A DNA stretch of 64,000 bases from 2-01-FULL-39-10-A sp964525395. Its GTDB lineage: Bacteria; Patescibacteriota; Microgenomatia; Levybacterales; UBA12049. The position numbers and the translations under genes are program-made. Positions 13,569-22,635 of the stretch are shown piece after piece. The number at the start of each line of letters is the position of its first letter. Position 1 is the stretch's first letter. The notes beneath the pieces were generated by a model. The model did not search any database. It had not been told where the DNA came from and was given only the letters and a program-made list of their open reading frames with translations. The DNA lies in assembly GCA_964525395.1 (NCBI GenBank), contig CAZGGU010000003.1, positions 1 through 64,000 of the forward strand, in the 5' to 3' direction.

Positions 13569-13574
13569 CCTAAT

Positions 13575-14336
13575 GTGGCTAATAAAGTTTTTCTTTCTGT
13601 GGTTATTCCTTCATACAACGAGAAGGTCAATTTACGTAAAGGCGTCTTAGATAAGATTGATCACTACCTCTCCAAACAGAAGTTTTCCTACGAAGTAATC
13701 ATTGTAGATGATGGTTCAGATGATGGTTCTGCTGAGTTTGCTGAGAAATATGCGAAAGAAAATAAGCATTTCGAGCTCATAAAAAGTCCTCATATGGGAA
13801 AAGCTGGAGCAGTCACACAGGGAATGCTTAGAGCTGAGGGGGAGTATAGATTGTTTACTGATATGGATCAGGCTACTCCGATTGAAGAAGTAGAGCAGCT
13901 CTTGCCATTTTTCGAAGAAGATTTTGATATCGTAATTGGTTCTCGAAAAACCAGTAGAAAAGGTTCTCCGTTGTCTCGAAGAGTTATGTCTAGAAGTATG
14001 ATTGTTCTTCGTAAAGCATTGGTGGGCATGAATAATATCGAAGATACCCAGTGTGGATTTAAAATGTTTAAAGCCAGTGCATCTGACAGAATCTTTAAAA
14101 GAATTAATGAGCTGCATCAAGGGTTCACGAAAATTTCCGGATCTAATGTGACTGCTGGATTCGATGTCGAGCTTCTAATCTTGGCTACTAAAATGGGATA
14201 CAGAATTATTGAAGTTCCAGTGGAGTGGTATTATGTAGAAACCAGAAGAGTAAGTCCGATTTCAGATTCCATAAATGGTTTAAAAGATTTAGTTTCTATC
14301 AGCATGAGTAAGCATGCAGGTAAGTACAATTCATGA
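13575..14336 (+). CDS. GT2 polyprenyl-phosphate glycosyltransferase (dolichyl-phosphate beta-glucosyltransferase-like)
   Basis: Enzymes of this class move a sugar from a nucleotide donor to polyprenyl phosphate at the inner membrane face. The 253-aa protein has the GT2 start (LSVVIPSYNEKVNLRKGV), VDDGSDDGS, the donor/metal motif TDMDQATPIEEV, and DTQCGFKMF, all shared with ALG5/DPM1-type enzymes. No membrane helix is obvious. The GTG start at 13575 is set by the TATAAT 6 nt upstream. The next gene, a GT-C membrane transferase, overlaps it by 4 nt, a pairing that suggests the lipid-linked sugar made here is used by that enzyme. Confidence 0.88.
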   Translation: MANKVFLSVVIPSYNEKVNLRKGVLDKIDHYLSKQKFSYEVIIVDDGSDDGSAEFAEKYAKENKHFELIKSPHMGKAGAVTQGMLRAEGEYRLFTDMDQATPIEEVEQLLPFFEEDFDIVIGSRKTSRKGSPLSRRVMSRSMIVLRKALVGMNNIEDTQCGFKMFKASASDRIFKRINELHQGFTKISGSNVTAGFDVELLILATKMGYRIIEVPVEWYYVETRRVSPISDSINGLKDLVSISMSKHAGKYNS

Positions 14337-15511
14337 TTAAGAGAAATTTAGCCTACACGTATTTTATTGCAGTTATTGCACTTTTCTTCTATTCTTTTAC
14401 TCAAGTTGACCTAAGCTTAACTTTATCTAGTTCTGGTATTGCTCAAACAATTCAAAAAAGTTTTCAGCAGATCGGCTATTTTAATCGGCCACTTTCCACA
14501 GAAATATATATTATTATCTTAATTGCTCTTTTTGGGTTTTATATTTATTTTTTATATTTAGCTTATAAAAATAAGATTGATAAGAAAAAAATTTGGATAC
14601 TTATTATTGGCACAGCCATAATTCTGGCACCTTCGTATACAGCATTTTCCTACGACATTTTTAACTATATATTTGATGCAAAAATAATTACCCATTATCA
14701 CCAAAATCCTTATTTTCATAAAGCGCTAGACTATCCGGGAGATCCAATGCTTTCCTTTATGCACTGGACTCACAGGCTCTATCCATATGGCCCCGCTTGG
14801 TTAGTAGTGACTGTTCCATTTTCATTTATAGGAATGAATATTTTCGTAGTAACTTATTTCTTGTTTAAGTTATTGATAGTCGCTTTTTATCTAGGGTGCG
14901 TTTATTTAATCGGTAAAATATCTCAAAAAATCGATCCTAAATCAGAAAAGTTTAATTTAATTTTATTTGCATTAAATCCTTTGGTAATAATTGAAGCATT
15001 AGTGACTTCTCATAATGATGTGGCGATGATTTTTTTAGCGCTTTTTGGAGTTTTTTTGTTCTTTTTAAGAAAAAGAATTTGGGCAATAATACTAATAATT
15101 ATTTCTGCAATGATAAAGATACCGACTTTAGTTCTTCTTGCGCCCATTGTAATATCGTTTGCGCCAAATATTAAAGAAAGACTTGATGACCAGAAATATA
15201 TGTGGTTATTTTTGTTGTTCTCAGTTGGGGGGCTTATTTATTCTATGACCAAGCTTGAAATTCAACCGTGGTATTTCTTATGGGTGTTGCCATTCGCATG
15301 CTTACTTAAGCCAAACAGATATATAATTGCCTTAATAATTGGAATCACCTTCGGACTACTTATCCGTTATGCTGAATTTCTTTTTTATGGAAATTGGGAC
15401 GATGTGATCTTGCGAAACAGTATGACGATTGCTGCGATACTTTTTCCAATCTCTTTAGTTTGTATTTATGATTTTCTTCCAAAAAATTTAAAAGTTGGAA
15501 GCAAAAAGTAA
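14333..15511 (+). CDS. GT-C type membrane glycosyltransferase (GT87/mannosyltransferase-like)
   Basis: A 392-aa protein with about ten hydrophobic helices. The first large loop contains the sequence SYDIFNYIFDAKIITHYHQNPY and then LYPYGPAW, features of GT-C enzymes related to DUF2029/polyprenyl-phosphate-mannose-dependent mannosyltransferases. A further conserved block is LNPLVIIEALVTSHNDV. Such enzymes transfer a sugar from a lipid carrier on the outer membrane face. Translation is coupled to the preceding GT2 by ATGA overlap. Substrate and acceptor cannot be read from sequence. Confidence 0.75.
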   Translation: MIKRNLAYTYFIAVIALFFYSFTQVDLSLTLSSSGIAQTIQKSFQQIGYFNRPLSTEIYIIILIALFGFYIYFLYLAYKNKIDKKKIWILIIGTAIILAPSYTAFSYDIFNYIFDAKIITHYHQNPYFHKALDYPGDPMLSFMHWTHRLYPYGPAWLVVTVPFSFIGMNIFVVTYFLFKLLIVAFYLGCVYLIGKISQKIDPKSEKFNLILFALNPLVIIEALVTSHNDVAMIFLALFGVFLFFLRKRIWAIILIIISAMIKIPTLVLLAPIVISFAPNIKERLDDQKYMWLFLLFSVGGLIYSMTKLEIQPWYFLWVLPFACLLKPNRYIIALIIGITFGLLIRYAEFLFYGNWDDVILRNSMTIAAILFPISLVCIYDFLPKNLKVGSKK

Positions 15512-15523
15512 ACTATGTATAAT
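15495..15523 (+). promoter_or_regulatory. Internal promoter in the glycan island
   Basis: TTGGAA (15495-15500), a 17-nt spacer and a perfect TATAAT (15518-15523) end 6 nt before an in-frame ATG at 15530, identifying a leaderless internal start. Confidence 0.55.
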
Positions 15524-15529
15524 CAAATG

Positions 15530-17071
15530 ATGGAAATGATACTGAAATATAAAAAAGAAATTTTAGCAGCTGTTGGGCTTATTATTTTATATTTTGTAAC
15601 ACGCCTTGTTTTGCTCGGAAATTTCCCAATCTTCACAGATGAGGCAATTTATATTCGTTGGACACAAATTGCTGCCAATGACGCAACCTGGAGGTATATT
15701 TCTTTGACGGACGGAAAGCAGCCTATGTTTGTTTGGTTGGGAATGCCACTGCTTAAGTTTATTTCTGATCCACTGGTTGCGGGTAGATTAGTTTCGGTGG
15801 CAGCAGGTTTTTTTACGTTAATTGGATTATTTCTTCTTACTTATGAACTGTTTAAAAATAGATTTACAGCGTTTCTCGTCTCCCTTTTATATTTAGTTTT
15901 CCCCTTCGCAGTAGTTTATGACAGAATGGCTCTGTATGATAGTTTGGTGGCAGCATTTGCTGTATGGGCGATTTATTTTTCAGTACTTTTAGTCAGAAAA
16001 GTAAGATTAGACATTGCTCTAATTTTGGGATTTATTATTGGCGGGGGGATGCTGACGAAATCTAATGCTAATTTTAGTATTCTAATGCTGCCATTTACAT
16101 TACTTCTTTTTAATTTTAAAGAAAAAAAATGGAAAGCTCATCTAATTAGATGGGGAATTTTTGTTTTACTTGCTGTAGTAATGGCAGAAGTCATTTATAA
16201 CTTTTTAAGACTATCTCCTTTTTTCCACATTATTAAAGAAAAGAATCAGACCTTTATTTATTATCCATTAAGTATTCCAATTTCTCAAAATATTGAACTT
16301 TTCTTTGGAAATCTCAAGGGATTATTAAATTGGCTGCTAACTTATTTAACTCCTGCATATATTGTTTTAATTATTATTTCTATTTTTACTTTTAAATTTT
16401 GGAGAGAAAGAATATTATTATTTTTATATTTCCTTGCCCCTTTTATGGCACTTGCACTTTTTGGTAAGGTAATCTTCCCAAGATTTATTTTCTTCATGAG
16501 CATTTATCTTCTGCCGCTTGCTGCTTTTGGTTTAACAATAGCAATTGATTGGGTAAATAAATTTATGAAAGAGAGAAAAATGAATATGCCCTATGTAATT
16601 TCAGCACTGCTTATAATTGTTGTAATTATTTATCCTATTAAAATTTCACTGGATTTTATTTTCAGTCCTGCAAATGCAAAGATTGCAGATGCTGATGTGA
16701 GGCAGTTGATTTCAGAATGGCCAGCAGGGGGAGGAGTGAAAGAAAGTGTGGAGTTTTTCGAAAATGAGTCTAAAAAAGGAAAAATCTTAGTAGCAACTGA
16801 GGGAACATTTGGTCTTATGCCAGGAGCACTAGATATCTATTTAGGAGATAATCCAAATATCAAGACTGTAGGAATTTGGCCAATCGAGCAGTTCCCTGAG
16901 GAGCTAAGTGAATCCGCTAAGACGATGCCTGTGTACTACGTGTTCTATCAACCGTGTCCTTCATGTGAATTCTCAGGAGATGCTCCTAATGAATATCCTT
17001 TAGAGTTGGTAAAGCAATATAAGAAAGCAGATAATGTTTATTACTCAATCTATAAAGTGAAAAATCAATAA
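15530..17071 (+). CDS. PMT/ArnT-like GT-C membrane glycosyltransferase
   Basis: A 513-aa polytopic protein of the PMT_2 class (ArnT/protein-O-mannosyltransferase relatives). The first extracytoplasmic loop carries the acidic pair in FPIFTDEAIYIRWTQIA, expected to hold the catalytic Asp, followed by DGKQPMFVWLGMPLLK and the family's RLVSVAAG and YDRMALYDSLVAAF blocks. The C-terminal ~110 residues are soluble and probably external. The start at 15530 is preferred to 15515 because a TATAAT box sits between them. Acceptor unknown. Confidence 0.82.
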   Translation: MEMILKYKKEILAAVGLIILYFVTRLVLLGNFPIFTDEAIYIRWTQIAANDATWRYISLTDGKQPMFVWLGMPLLKFISDPLVAGRLVSVAAGFFTLIGLFLLTYELFKNRFTAFLVSLLYLVFPFAVVYDRMALYDSLVAAFAVWAIYFSVLLVRKVRLDIALILGFIIGGGMLTKSNANFSILMLPFTLLLFNFKEKKWKAHLIRWGIFVLLAVVMAEVIYNFLRLSPFFHIIKEKNQTFIYYPLSIPISQNIELFFGNLKGLLNWLLTYLTPAYIVLIIISIFTFKFWRERILLFLYFLAPFMALALFGKVIFPRFIFFMSIYLLPLAAFGLTIAIDWVNKFMKERKMNMPYVISALLIIVVIIYPIKISLDFIFSPANAKIADADVRQLISEWPAGGGVKESVEFFENESKKGKILVATEGTFGLMPGALDIYLGDNPNIKTVGIWPIEQFPEELSESAKTMPVYYVFYQPCPSCEFSGDAPNEYPLELVKQYKKADNVYYSIYKVKNQ

Positions 17072-18733
17072 ATGAGAAAAGTATTTATTTTTTATTTTTT
17101 TGTATTAGTTTTCTCACTGTTAATTTCTCTCCCTCTCTTAATTCCATATTTTCATCCCGGATATTTCCCTACTCATGATGGCGAATGGGCAGTAGTGCGT
17201 TTGGCGGATATGTTTCGTGAGGTAAAAGACTTGCAGTTTCCTCCACGATTTAGTGCAAATTTGAATTTCGGCTATGGCTATCCTCTCTTTAATTTCGCAT
17301 ATCCTCTTCCATATTATATGGGAGTATTCATTCATTCAGTCGGGTTTAACTTCGTCGACACCATAAAAATAATCTTTGCTGCCTCAATTCCTTTGTCTGC
17401 ATTCTTTATGTTTCTGGCTTCACGTTCTATTTGGAAAAATGATTATGCTGGAATAATTAGTGCAGTTTTATATTTATATTTTCCATACCGATTAGTAGAT
17501 CTTTATGTGCGAGGATCCATTGGGGAGTCAGTGACTTTTGTATTGTTCCCAATTATTTTATTCGCGCTAAGTAAATTAAATGAGAAGCCAAAAGCATGGG
17601 GTTATGTGTTGCTTGGAGGTGTTTCTTTTGGTTTATTAATTTTGGCTCACAATATTATGTCAGTGTTGTTTAGTATTTCAGTTCTTATTTTCTTTTTGGC
17701 ATCTCTTATTTCAGGAAGTAAAAAGATTTTTTGGTCATATGTTTTTACTGGTGGTTTAGGTTTCATTCTTTCTGCATTTTTCTGGATACCAGCGCTTCTT
17801 GAGAAAAATAATATTTTGCTTTCTGTTGTTCCTATTTCTGATCGAAATTTATATTTCGTAAACATAAAACAATTGCTTTTTTCTCCATGGGGCTATGGGG
17901 TGCCTACAGATATACAAAACGGATTTACTTATCAAGTGGGCTGGCCATTCTTATTAGTTTTATTATTAGCTTTACTAATTATTGCTTATAAAGCATTCCA
18001 AAAAATAAAAATTGATGAGATGGATAAATTTTCCTTGGTAATCCTTATAGGAATATTAGTCTTTTCAATCCTAATGTTCTCTTTCACGAAACCTATTTGG
18101 AAACTTCCTATGCTTTCTGAGATTAATTATCCTTGGACAATTCTTTCTCAAATTGGTTTATTAACTTCAATGCTCGCGGGATATTTAGTGCTGGGTAAGA
18201 TTTCAAGATATGTAGCATTTGGGATCGCGCTTTTAGCTCTTCTTTTGTATTTACCACTTGCTAAGCCATCAGTTTATTTTGATAAAGGTGACGGTTTTTA
18301 TTTTACAAATCAAGGGACCACCACGTCATCAAGTGAGTTAATGCCGCTCTGGGTAAAATCTCATCCAGTTTCAAGCCCAGTAGAGAAGATTGAAATATTA
18401 AAAGAGAAAGGGAAAATCGAAAATTTAATGGTTAAGTCGAACAAGATTATATTTAATGCAAATCTTGAAAATCCAGCGACTGTACGAATAAATACTATTT
18501 ATTATCCAGGGTGGAAAATTACAAATAATGGAAAACCTGTAGAAATTAATTATCAAAATCAGCACGGCGTGATGGAGGTTGATCTTCCTCAGGGAGCAAA
18601 TATTGTTGAAGCAAAGTTCGGGGAAACAAATTTACGTTTGCTTGCTGACTTAATGAGCTTAGTGGGTATTGGTGTTGTTATCGTTGTTGCAATATATTTA
18701 ATTGTCCCTAAAATTAAAAAATGGAAAAAGTAA
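17072..18733 (+). CDS. PTPS-related membrane protein (GT-C-like), copy 1
   Basis: A 553-aa membrane protein of the family labelled '6-pyruvoyl-tetrahydropterin synthase related, membrane' (a historical misnomer). Signature blocks: HPGYFPTHDGEWAVVRLADM, then NFGYGYPLFNFAYPLPYYMG and YRLVDLYVRGSIGESV. About ten helices precede an external C-terminal beta domain (~440-520, with RINTIYYPGWKI) and a last helix. The HD in the first loop occupies the place of the GT-C catalytic acid. Function is unproven; a role in surface glycan transfer or assembly is inferred from context. Starts directly after the preceding stop. Confidence 0.78.
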   Translation: MRKVFIFYFFVLVFSLLISLPLLIPYFHPGYFPTHDGEWAVVRLADMFREVKDLQFPPRFSANLNFGYGYPLFNFAYPLPYYMGVFIHSVGFNFVDTIKIIFAASIPLSAFFMFLASRSIWKNDYAGIISAVLYLYFPYRLVDLYVRGSIGESVTFVLFPIILFALSKLNEKPKAWGYVLLGGVSFGLLILAHNIMSVLFSISVLIFFLASLISGSKKIFWSYVFTGGLGFILSAFFWIPALLEKNNILLSVVPISDRNLYFVNIKQLLFSPWGYGVPTDIQNGFTYQVGWPFLLVLLLALLIIAYKAFQKIKIDEMDKFSLVILIGILVFSILMFSFTKPIWKLPMLSEINYPWTILSQIGLLTSMLAGYLVLGKISRYVAFGIALLALLLYLPLAKPSVYFDKGDGFYFTNQGTTTSSSELMPLWVKSHPVSSPVEKIEILKEKGKIENLMVKSNKIIFNANLENPATVRINTIYYPGWKITNNGKPVEINYQNQHGVMEVDLPQGANIVEAKFGETNLRLLADLMSLVGIGVVIVVAIYLIVPKIKKWKK

Positions 18734-20427
18734 AAAAACACATATTTTTTATTCTAGTAATCCTGCTTAGTTTTTTTGCTATTGCTGCGCTTTTGCAGCC
18801 AGGTTTTTTTCCAATTCACGACGATGAGCAAGTCGGGAGACTTTATGAGTTAAATTATTCGCTTGAATCATTACACATTCCTCCAAGAATTTCTCAGAAT
18901 TTAGGCTTCGGATATGGATATCCATTTTTTAATTTTTATCCCTCTTTTGTTTATTATGTAGGTGAGATATTTGTTCTACTTGGTTTTTCCTACATTGTCT
19001 CGATAAAAATAATGGTTGGCTTAGGTTTTGTTTTATCCGCATTGTTCATGTACTTATTCTCACGTCGGCATATAGGTGAGTTAGGAGGGCTGGTGGCATC
19101 TGTTTTGTATTTATATGCACCTTACCACAGCTTAGACGCTTATGTAAGGGGAGCATTTCCTGAATTTTGGTCCTTTGTTTTTATTCCTGCTGTATTTTGG
19201 GCAATTGATAGGACTTATAAAAACAGTTCAGTAGGAAACATAGTTTTATTGGGATTCTTGGGAGCATTCCTAATGCTTACTCATAATCTGATTACTCTAA
19301 TGTCGATTCCTTTTTTCTTTTTATATTATTTATTCATTCTTTATAAAAATAAAGAAAAAAAGAATATCACTGTCTCACTTATTTCGGGAGGGATTATCGC
19401 ACTATTATTATCTGCGTATTTTTGGATTCCGGCAATTCTAGAAAATAAATATACAATGGTGAGTTTACTTACTAATCAATTAGCTAGTTATGGATTGCAT
19501 TTCGTATCACTTCCACAGTTTATTAATTCTCCTTGGGGGTATGGTGGTTCCATTTTGGGGCCAATGGACGGATTTTCATTAGAGATAGGAAAGATTCAGT
19601 TAATTTTAGCTGGAGCCGTCGGAATATTTATTTTAATTAGTATTGCTCGAAAAAAATACAAAATCGATATTGCTTTACTTTTTCTTATTATGTTTGCTCT
19701 GTCTGTATTTTTGCAGTCATATTATTCAAAATTTATTTGGGATCATATATTTGCTCTTTCATATATTCAGTTTCCATGGAGATTCATGCTTTTTTCTGTA
19801 TTTACCTCAGCTTTTCTCGGAGGATATTTATTCTCTTTGAAATTTGACTCTCGACTTAAATATATCTTCGCAACAGGACTTATTATTGGAACAATAATTT
19901 TTTATGGAAGTTTGTTTCAGCCATCTAAATACCTGACTTCAGTCACCGACAAAGATTATATTGATCAATCAGTAATACGATGGAAAACAAGCGCAATGGC
20001 TTTTGAGTACGTTCCTGCGGGAATTGCTACCAAGAATTCGAGCTTGAATACGACAATTGTGGATATTGATCAGTCAGGAGTTGCAAAAGAAACTGCAACA
20101 GCGCTTGATGAGAATACTCTTGTAAATACATTGGTAGATAAGCCACAGTATAAAAAGATTGAGATTAATTCGGAAAAGGGTGGAAAAGTAAGAATAAATA
20201 CATTTTCATTCCCAGGATGGAAGGTATTTATTAATGACCGTGAGACAGTATATAATGATGAAAATAAATTGAAATTGATCGATATTACTGTCCCGGAAGG
20301 GAAATCGATAGTCGAAGTAAAGTTGACTGACACAAGTATTCGCCTAGTTGCTAACTTGTTAACTTTAATTGGATTGATTCTTGTAATTATTTCAGTTCCA
20401 TTTTATTCTAGGAAAGTGAATTTATGA
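18721..20427 (+). CDS. PTPS-related membrane protein (GT-C-like), copy 2
   Basis: A 568-aa paralogue of the preceding gene, overlapping it by 13 nt. The same blocks recur: QPGFFPIHDDEQVGRLYELN, NLGFGYGYPFFNFYPSFVYYVGE, YHSLDAYVRGAFPEFWSF, and the late RINTFSFPGWKVFI in the C-terminal external domain. This pair is a tandem duplication with strong divergence, which suggests different substrates. It is translationally linked to the GT2 gene that follows (4-nt overlap). Confidence 0.78.
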   Translation: MEKVKKHIFFILVILLSFFAIAALLQPGFFPIHDDEQVGRLYELNYSLESLHIPPRISQNLGFGYGYPFFNFYPSFVYYVGEIFVLLGFSYIVSIKIMVGLGFVLSALFMYLFSRRHIGELGGLVASVLYLYAPYHSLDAYVRGAFPEFWSFVFIPAVFWAIDRTYKNSSVGNIVLLGFLGAFLMLTHNLITLMSIPFFFLYYLFILYKNKEKKNITVSLISGGIIALLLSAYFWIPAILENKYTMVSLLTNQLASYGLHFVSLPQFINSPWGYGGSILGPMDGFSLEIGKIQLILAGAVGIFILISIARKKYKIDIALLFLIMFALSVFLQSYYSKFIWDHIFALSYIQFPWRFMLFSVFTSAFLGGYLFSLKFDSRLKYIFATGLIIGTIIFYGSLFQPSKYLTSVTDKDYIDQSVIRWKTSAMAFEYVPAGIATKNSSLNTTIVDIDQSGVAKETATALDENTLVNTLVDKPQYKKIEINSEKGGKVRINTFSFPGWKVFINDRETVYNDENKLKLIDITVPEGKSIVEVKLTDTSIRLVANLLTLIGLILVIISVPFYSRKVNL

Positions 20428-21134
20428 AAAAGTTGGATTCTTTATCAATCTTTTTTCCTTTTTGGAATGAAGGCAAAAATGTAGAAAATGTCGTAATGAG
20501 TGCAATTCCAGTAGCGAAGAAGATTGCGAAAAAATGGGAGATACTGATTATTGATGACGGCTCTAGAGATAACACCTTGGATGTAGCGAAGAAGATTGCG
20601 AAAAAAGAACCTAATGTCAGAGTTATTTCCCACAGTCCTAACAGAGGTTACGGTGCTGCTCTTAAAGAAGGTTTTGAAAATGCGAAATATGATTATGTAG
20701 TGTTTACTGATGGAGATGCTCAATTCGATTTCGCAGAAATTGATAATTTCATTGAAGAAATAGATAAATGCGATATTGTTATTGGTTATCGTAAGAAGCG
20801 ACAAGATAATATCATTCGCCATATTTTAATGAATATGCTTAAAGCTTGGGATTATATTTTCTTCGGATTTTGGTTTAAAGATATAGATTGCGGATTTAAA
20901 ATGTTTAAAAAAGAAGCCTTGGTTGAAATAATGCCATTTAGAAGTGAGGGAGCGATGATTACCACAGAAATTTTGGCAAAATCAGTAAGAAAGAGGCTGA
21001 AAATTAAAGAAGTCGAGGTCACTCATTATCCTCGAAAATTTGGCAACCAGACAGGAGCCAATTTGGCTGTTATAATTAGAGCAGTCCTCGAAAGTCTGAT
21101 ACTTTGGTGGGACATAAGAAATAAAAGGATTTAA
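20424..21134 (+). CDS. GT2 polyprenyl-phosphate sugar synthase (DPM1-like)
   Basis: A 236-aa GT2 enzyme with FFPFWNEGKNVENVV, IIDDGSRDNT, SPNRGYGAALKEGF, the metal/donor motif TDGDAQFDFAEI, and DIDCGFKMFKKEAL. It resembles dolichyl/undecaprenyl-phosphate mannosyl- or glucosyltransferases. No C-terminal membrane helices are evident. An internal repeat of VAKKIAKK occurs early in the protein (residues ~27-34 and ~54-61). Overlapping ATGA and TAATG junctions join it to neighbours, placing it in the same operon as a flippase. Confidence 0.87.
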   Translation: MKKLDSLSIFFPFWNEGKNVENVVMSAIPVAKKIAKKWEILIIDDGSRDNTLDVAKKIAKKEPNVRVISHSPNRGYGAALKEGFENAKYDYVVFTDGDAQFDFAEIDNFIEEIDKCDIVIGYRKKRQDNIIRHILMNMLKAWDYIFFGFWFKDIDCGFKMFKKEALVEIMPFRSEGAMITTEILAKSVRKRLKIKEVEVTHYPRKFGNQTGANLAVIIRAVLESLILWWDIRNKRI

Positions 21135-22582
21135 TGGAAGATTTTGATTTAGAGCTTGTCGCACGAAAGTCCGTTAAGAGTGTATTCGCCCTAATCTCCA
21201 GAACGTTTTTTATCCAGGTTCTAGGAGTAGTTGCGAGTTTTATTCTCACAATTTATTTATCTCCTGCTGATTTTGGTGTATTTTTTATTGTTTCTTCGTT
21301 TGTAGTATTTCTTAATTATTTCGCTGATATTGGACTTGCGGCTTCTTTGATTCAGAAGAAGGAAGAACCCACGCTTAAAGATTATAGAATCGCGTTTACT
21401 GTTCAGCAGGTTTTGGTTTTATCTATCGTTATTCCAGCCTTAATTTTGACTGAGCCTATTGGACACTTTTTTCATATAGATAGTCAGGGAATTTTTCTTT
21501 TCTTCGCATTTTTGTTTTCATTTGTGCTCTCATCCTTAAAAACAATTCCTACTGTGATGCTTGAGAGAAAACTTGATTTTCATAAACTGGTGGTTCCTCA
21601 GATCGGTGAAAATCTCGTTTATAATTTAGCTTTAATCGTTATGGCGGTAGGTGGTTTTGGAGTCACAAGCTTTACTGTCGCAATAGCTTTGCGAAGCATC
21701 GTAGGCCTTGCCATGATGTATTGGATTCAGCCATGGCAGGTAGGGCTTGCATATGATAAAAAGACTTTAAAAAGTTTACTTACATTTGGCATACCCTTCC
21801 AAGCGAATAGTCTTTTAGCCTTAGTAAAAGACGACTTAATAAATGTTTATTTAGGAAAAGTATTGCCCCTTACTCAAGTGGGTTACATAGGTTTTGCTCA
21901 GAAGTGGGCGTTCTTACCTCTCAGGTTAGTTCTAGACAATGTAGTGAAGATCATGTTCCCATCACTCTCCCGTCTTCAGCATGATACTAATGCGCAGCGC
22001 GTGGTAATCGAGAAATCATTATTTGTTATCTCTATGCTCATTATGCCTTGTGCAGTGGGTTTTATGATGCTTTCACCATATTTCTTAGATTTTATACCAA
22101 GTTATCAAAAATGGGAGCCAGCATATATAGCGCTGGTATTTTTCGCGCTAAATACTGTTTTTGGTTCAATCTCGACACCTATTACAAATCTTTTATATGC
22201 GACTGGAAAATCAAAGATAACGCTTTATTTCATGGCTGGTTGGACTATTCTGACTTGGATTTTGACACCACTTTTAGTTATGAAAATCGGCTTTAATGGT
22301 GCCGCGATAGCCTCATTCTTAGTCGCTGTAAGTACTTTGAGTATTTATCCAGTGGCGCGAAAATACGTAAAATTCTCTTTATTAGGTCCCATTTTGAAGC
22401 CTTTTATAGTAAGTATAATTATGCTTGTTTATATCTATTTAACTCAAAGATTTATTACAAATCTTTGGACTTTATTGTTAGAAATAATAATAGCGGGTAT
22501 TATTTACCTGTCAATCATTTCACTTTTAAGTAGAGACGATATTAAGGCAATAATTAGATTTGTTCGTCATAACGAAAAATGA
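21134..22582 (+). CDS. Wzx-like polysaccharide flippase, 1
   Basis: A 482-aa protein with about fourteen hydrophobic helices, matching the MATE/MOP polysaccharide transporter family (RfbX/Wzx, lipopolysaccharide type). Early helices contain FILTIYLSPADFGVFFIVSSFVVFLNYFADIGLAASLIQKKE, arranged as in the family's N-terminal repeat. It would flip lipid-linked oligosaccharides across the membrane. No Wzy polymerase or ligase is nearby. A second, different flippase lies at 40300-41583, so the island may export two glycans. Confidence 0.88.
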   Translation: MEDFDLELVARKSVKSVFALISRTFFIQVLGVVASFILTIYLSPADFGVFFIVSSFVVFLNYFADIGLAASLIQKKEEPTLKDYRIAFTVQQVLVLSIVIPALILTEPIGHFFHIDSQGIFLFFAFLFSFVLSSLKTIPTVMLERKLDFHKLVVPQIGENLVYNLALIVMAVGGFGVTSFTVAIALRSIVGLAMMYWIQPWQVGLAYDKKTLKSLLTFGIPFQANSLLALVKDDLINVYLGKVLPLTQVGYIGFAQKWAFLPLRLVLDNVVKIMFPSLSRLQHDTNAQRVVIEKSLFVISMLIMPCAVGFMMLSPYFLDFIPSYQKWEPAYIALVFFALNTVFGSISTPITNLLYATGKSKITLYFMAGWTILTWILTPLLVMKIGFNGAAIASFLVAVSTLSIYPVARKYVKFSLLGPILKPFIVSIIMLVYIYLTQRFITNLWTLLLEIIIAGIIYLSIISLLSRDDIKAIIRFVRHNEK

Positions 22583-22583
22583 T

Positions 22584-22623
22584 CTTTTCGACAAGCTCTT
22601 CAGAGTGAGCTCAGGATACTTTG
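22584..22623. repeat. Short dyad repeat between flippase and GT2
   Basis: AGCTC and GAGCT flank an 8-nt loop inside a segment of the type TTCGACAAGCTC...GAGCTCAGG, which resembles short palindromic repeats found dispersed in many bacterial genomes. It is not followed by a T-run. Confidence 0.35.
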
Positions 22624-22629
22624 TAAAAT
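22624..22629 (+). promoter_or_regulatory. -10 box for the GT2 gene at 22636
   Basis: TAAAAT preceded by TG ends 6 nt before the ATG at 22636. The -35 is weak (TTCAGA at 22599, 19-nt spacer). Confidence 0.45.
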
Positions 22630-22635
22630 CGAAAA

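Noticed and set aside
13456..13574. Integration site of the glycan island at tRNA-Glu
   Set aside because: The tRNA borders the island, but no integrase and no repeat of the tRNA 3' end were seen in the window, so integration at this site is not supported.
13716..14120. 134-aa minus-strand open frame inside the first GT2 gene
   Set aside because: It lies wholly within a clear GT2 coding sequence, has no promoter or ribosome-binding signal, and its translation is low-complexity in style; a shadow of the real gene.
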